64,000 nucleotides of DNA from Bacteroidota bacterium (GTDB lineage: Bacteria > Bacteroidota > Bacteroidia > Chitinophagales > Chitinophagaceae): NCBI GenBank assembly GCA_013286305.1, contig JABDFW010000005.1, forward strand, positions 1 to 64,000, given 5' to 3'. Each line of letters opens with the position of its first letter. The stretch's first letter is position 1. Positions 61,208 to 64,000 of the stretch are shown here, in pieces. The notes under the pieces were generated by a model. The model was given only the letters and a program-made list of their open reading frames with translations. It searched no databases and was not told the origin of the DNA. The position numbers and the translations under genes are program-made.

Positions 61208-61999
61208 ATGGGCAGGATATCAGAATTATTTAAGCAAAGACAGAACAATATTTTAAACGTGTACTGCACTGCGGGTTTTCCGCATTTGGAAAGTACGTTG
61301 ACGGTGATGAAGGCTTTACAGGATAATGGCGCCGACATTATAGAACTTGGTATGCCATACAGTGACCCTCTTGCTGATGGCCCTGTTATACAAGAAAGTG
61401 GTACAGTAGCTTTACATAATGGAATGACTATCGCAAAATTGTTTGAACAATTAAAAGCCCTCCGCAATAGCTCCATCACTCTGCCTGTGATACTAATGGG
61501 ATATATGAACCCTGTATTGCAATATGGGTTTGAAAAATTTTGTGCAGATGCTGCTGCAGTCGGAATAGATGGATTGATATTGCCTGACCTGCCACAATAT
61601 GAATTTGAAACGGAGTATGGCGCTGTAATAAAAAAATACGGCCTGGATTTTGTTTTTCTTGTAACGCCTGAAACATCGGATGAACGCGTTAAACAACTGG
61701 ATGCACTAAGCAGCGGATTTTTATATGCGGTATCCTCTTCATCTACAACAGGGAAGGATAAGGATTTTAATGCGGTGGAAAAATACCTGCAGAAATTACA
61801 ATCATTACAATTAAAAAATCCGGTACTTGTTGGTTTTGGTATTAAGGATAAACAAACATTTGAAGCAGCATGCAAATATGCTGATGGCGCTATTATAGGC
61901 ACTGCGTACATAAAAGCATTGGAGCATGCAGAAGATATTAATGAAGCAACAAAAAAGTTTTTGGAAGGAATAAAGTCCCACCCCCTAAAGGGAGGCTAA
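61208..61999 (+). CDS. trpA: Tryptophan synthase alpha chain
   Basis: Cleaves indole-3-glycerol phosphate; 263 residues, normal length. Features are YCTAGFPHLEST, IIELGMPYSDPLADGPVIQES, LMGYMNPVLQYGFEKF, GLILPDLPQYE, and VLVGFGIKDKQTFEAA. The last seven residues (SHPLKGG) and the stop are encoded by a CCCCTAAAGGG repeat at 61976-61999. Confidence 0.96.
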   Translation: MGRISELFKQRQNNILNVYCTAGFPHLESTLTVMKALQDNGADIIELGMPYSDPLADGPVIQESGTVALHNGMTIAKLFEQLKALRNSSITLPVILMGYMNPVLQYGFEKFCADAAAVGIDGLILPDLPQYEFETEYGAVIKKYGLDFVFLVTPETSDERVKQLDALSSGFLYAVSSSSTTGKDKDFNAVEKYLQKLQSLQLKNPVLVGFGIKDKQTFEAACKYADGAIIGTAYIKALEHAEDINEATKKFLEGIKSHPLKGG

Positions 62000-62103
62000 G
62001 AAATAAAGCCTTCATATTAGGTGGGCTTTAAAGATCATATAAATTATGGAGATAGAAACAATAAACCGGCTTCAAAGTTCCCCTTTAGGGGCGGAGGGGC
62101 ATC
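61974..62103. repeat. Inverted CTAAAGGG repeats across the trpA-hisH junction
   Basis: The left copy ends trpA (61976-61999); the inverted right copy (62076-62103, cccctttaggggcggagggg) is in the 5' part of hisH. The gap is about 75 nt. Confidence 0.65.
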
Positions 62104-62723
62104 CTGTGACAATTATCAAATACAACGCGGGCAACATTCAAAGTGTCTTGTACGCTTTGGAGCGCATTGGCGTTTCTGCTATTGTTACAGATGATCATGA
62201 GCAAATTATTGCGGCAGACAAAATTATTTTTCCGGGTGTTGGTGAAGCCAGAAGTGCCATGAATTACTTAAATGAAAGAGGGCTGGATAAAGTGATAAAA
62301 AATCTTACTCAACCGGTGCTGGGCATTTGTTTGGGTATGCAATTAATGTGCAGGTATTCAGAAGAAAATGATACACCGTGTTTAAGCATATTCGGTGAAG
62401 AGGTAAAGAAATTCGCAAGCCCCCATCCTCCCGAATCAAGTTCGGGACAGGCTCTAAAGGGGGGTATTAAGATCCCACAAATAGGCTGGAATAATATTTA
62501 CGATCTTAAATCGCCATTATTCAAAAATGTTCCTGAAGAGAGCTACTGTTATTTTGTACATGGTTATTATGCCGCTTTAGGTGAGCATACTATTGCCACA
62601 ACCAATTATGTACAGCCTTACAGCAGCGCTTTGCACAGGGGTAATTTTTATGGCGTGCAGTTTCATCCTGAGAAGAGTGCGGTGGTTGGAGAACAGATAC
62701 TTAAAAATTTTATCAGTCTATAA
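62046..62723 (+). CDS. hisH: Imidazole glycerol phosphate synthase subunit HisH, with repeat-encoded segments
   Basis: Glutaminase subunit that feeds ammonia to HisF; 225 residues from the ATG at 62046, about 25 more than usual. The core begins at VTIIKYNAGNIQSV, for which GTG at 62106 is an alternative start preceded by GGAGGGG. The catalytic cysteine is in GICLGMQLM and the histidine in VQFHPEKSAV. Residues 125-140 (SPHPPESSSGQALKGG), just before KIPQIGWNNI, come from a second palindromic repeat at 62417-62464. The frame stays open. hisF is not in the window. Confidence 0.93.
   Translation: MEIETINRLQSSPLGAEGHPVTIIKYNAGNIQSVLYALERIGVSAIVTDDHEQIIAADKIIFPGVGEARSAMNYLNERGLDKVIKNLTQPVLGICLGMQLMCRYSEENDTPCLSIFGEEVKKFASPHPPESSSGQALKGGIKIPQIGWNNIYDLKSPLFKNVPEESYCYFVHGYYAALGEHTIATTNYVQPYSSALHRGNFYGVQFHPEKSAVVGEQILKNFISL
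62417..62464 (+). repeat. Palindromic repeat inside hisH
   Basis: cccccatcctcccgaatcaa is followed by gttcgggacaggctctaaag and ggggg. It is the same compound repeat as at 56061-56112 and 19300-19371, read in the opposite orientation to the trpC copy. Confidence 0.75.
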
Positions 62724-62731
62724 ATACAACA

Positions 62732-63445
62732 ATGCAAATAATACCTGCTATTGATATTATTGATGGAAAATGTGTGAGGCTTACGCAGGGCGATTATTTG
62801 CAAAAGACGATATACAACGAAAACCCGCTTGAGGTTGCCAAACAATTTGAAGATGCGGGGTTACTAAGATTGCATCTTGTTGATCTGGACGGAGCAAAGG
62901 CGGGTGCAGTAAAAAACTGGAAAGTGCTTGAAACGATTGCCTCCCAAACATCGTTGATCATTGATTTTGGTGGAGGTTTGAAAAAAAAGGAAGATGTGCA
63001 GGTTGTGTTTAATTCAGGCGCAGCATTTGCAACTGTTGGAAGCCTCGCCGTTAAAAATGAAGCGGAGTTTGTAAAATGGCTGCAATATTTTGGTGCGGGT
63101 AAATTTTTATTGGGCGCCGATGTAAAAGAAGAAAGGATAGCTATAAGCGGATGGGCTGAAACAACCGACAACTTGGTGTATGATTTTATTGAAAAATATA
63201 TTGCCTGCGGCGTACAGCAAATTTTTTGTACTGATGTAAGCAAAGACGGTAAGTTGGAAGGGCCATCTATCGGGTTGTATAAAAACATCATTGCCAAATT
63301 CCCGGCATTGCATTTTATAGCAAGCGGTGGAGTGAGTTCAGTAAAAGACCTTGAAGACCTTAAAGCAATTGGTTGCAAAGGAGCGATAGTGGGAAAAGCG
63401 ATATATGAAGGCAGGATAAAGTTAGAGGAACTGGCAACCATCTAA
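62732..63445 (+). CDS. hisA: ProFAR isomerase (1-(5-phosphoribosyl)-5-amino-imidazole carboxamide isomerase)
   Basis: TIM-barrel isomerase of histidine synthesis, 237 residues. Motifs are IIPAIDIIDGKCVRLTQGDY, LHLVDLDGAKAG, IDFGGGLKK, LLGADVKEERIAISGW, FCTDVSKDGKLEGP, and FIASGGVSSVKDL. It lies 8 nt after hisH and follows the trp genes. A CTCTAAAGGGAG repeat follows the stop. Confidence 0.95.
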   Translation: MQIIPAIDIIDGKCVRLTQGDYLQKTIYNENPLEVAKQFEDAGLLRLHLVDLDGAKAGAVKNWKVLETIASQTSLIIDFGGGLKKKEDVQVVFNSGAAFATVGSLAVKNEAEFVKWLQYFGAGKFLLGADVKEERIAISGWAETTDNLVYDFIEKYIACGVQQIFCTDVSKDGKLEGPSIGLYKNIIAKFPALHFIASGGVSSVKDLEDLKAIGCKGAIVGKAIYEGRIKLEELATI

Positions 63446-63470
63446 GTCCTCTAAAGGGAGACTTTAAGAA
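63446..63470 (+). repeat. CTAAAGGG repeat after hisA
   Basis: gtcctctaaagggagacttt, single copy between hisA and the transporter gene. Confidence 0.55.
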
Positions 63471-63488
63471 AAATATGAAAGAATAAAT

Positions 63489-64000
63489 ATGCATCAAATT
63501 CTAAACGTTCATGTAGTTACAGAAGGGTACAATTTTTGGTTGTTTGCCTTGGCGAGCCTTATGCTGAATATTACACCGGGCAACGATATGCTTTATGTAG
63601 CCACAAGAAGCACAAGCCAGGGGGTTAAGGGCGGTGTTATATCCGCTCTTGGTGTAATGGCCGGTTGCATGGTACATATTTTTGCGGCGGTAATAGGGCT
63701 GTCAGCTATTATTGCAAGCTCGGCAGTGGCTTTTCAAACGATAAAATATATTGGCGCGGGGTATTTAATTTATCTTGGTATCCGCTCAATTATCAGTAAA
63801 AAAAATGCATTTGTTGTTAATGCTAAAGCGGTTGATGTTTCTTACAAAAGAATATTTTGGCAAGGTGTTTTAACCAATGTGTTAAACCCAAAAGTTGCTT
63901 TATTCTTTTTGGCATTTTTACCCCAGTTTATTAAGTTATCGGCGAAACATGTGTGGCCGCAAATATTATTTTTAGGTACTTGGTTCGATGTTGGGGGAAC
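63489..64000 (+). CDS. LysE/RhtB-family translocator (3' partial)
   Basis: Frame open from an ATG at 63489 to the end of the window, 170 residues visible of about 205-215. Hydrophobic segments alternate with the family marks LNITPGNDMLYVATRS near residue 26 and NVLNPKVALFFLAFLPQF near residue 130. LysE/RhtB proteins export amino acids or their analogues. It follows hisA by 43 nt and may belong to the same transcript; the substrate is unknown. Confidence 0.88.
   Translation, partial: MHQILNVHVVTEGYNFWLFALASLMLNITPGNDMLYVATRSTSQGVKGGVISALGVMAGCMVHIFAAVIGLSAIIASSAVAFQTIKYIGAGYLIYLGIRSIISKKNAFVVNAKAVDVSYKRIFWQGVLTNVLNPKVALFFLAFLPQFIKLSAKHVWPQILFLGTWFDVGG

Noticed and set aside
1..64000. tRNA genes, rRNA genes, insertion sequences with transposase, prophage genes
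   Set aside because: I looked for T-loop patterns, rRNA signatures and transposase or integrase motifs and saw none.

Overview
The window looks like chromosomal DNA from a Bacteroidota bacterium, most likely a Chitinophagaceae-type member. The grounds are gene content (BlaI/M56 peptidase pair, LytS/LytTR pair, DUF1343/NamZ, ferredoxin next to a LuxC-like reductase, three-piece transhydrogenase, long-form HisG, fused HisB) and several matches to the Bacteroidota promoter (TTTG, about 20 nt, TAnnTTTG). The family assignment is inference. No tRNA, rRNA or CRISPR array was seen; one SRP RNA is present.

Layout. 0-3 kb: end of a polysaccharide cluster (nucleotide-sugar dehydrogenase, RmlD) and an orphan ABC ATPase. 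3-6 kb: hemolysin III-type protein and a self-regulated blaI-blaR1 pair whose promoter carries two perfect palindromic operators. 6-12 kb: NagB-like enzyme, GMC oxidoreductase, and a LytS kinase/esterase/LytTR regulator unit. 12-20 kb: proline dehydrogenase, thyA-folA, methyltransferase, three-gene transhydrogenase, rRNA methyltransferase. 21-38 kb: housekeeping and envelope genes (LysM, fmt, NamZ, SlyD-type isomerase, pepT, SPFH, HtrA, LuxC-like/ferredoxin, ddl-PASTA, rhodanese), SRP RNA and an FSA-type transaldolase. 38.6-39.9 kb is repeat-rich and gene-free. 40-43.4 kb: GH1 glucosidase and an ECF sigma factor overlapping a membrane/barrel protein.

43.5-64 kb holds amino-acid biosynthesis. 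A histidine attenuator (leader with five consecutive His codons) precedes hisG-hisD-hisC, then a PQQ-type dehydrogenase with cytochrome c, a DUF2442/DUF4160 pair and hisB. After two minus-strand genes, a tryptophan attenuator (leader with three consecutive Trp codons) precedes trpE, trpG, trpD, trpC, trpF, trpB, trpA, followed directly by hisH and hisA. The his genes are thus split around an inserted trp operon, and hisH-hisA sit in the trp transcription unit.

The most unusual aspect is the repeats and what they carry. The trp operon contains three unrelated nuclease-like genes: DUF559 (PD-(D/E)XK), GxxExxY (PD-(D/E)XK) and GIY-YIG. The first two are bracketed by inverted copies of dispersed repeats (28/32 and 35/39 matches). 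The same repeats overlap stop codons (trpE, trpF, trpB, trpA), place G-rich stretches before starts (trpE, trpG, trpD, hisH), and lie in frame inside proteins (TrpC N-terminus, HisH N-terminus and middle). A second class, 7-8 nt word repeats with a different word at each locus, fills many intergenic gaps and has entered trpG and the rRNA methyltransferase gene in frame. This resembles Rickettsia palindromic elements, here combined with nuclease cassettes, and is the best candidate for an undescribed system.
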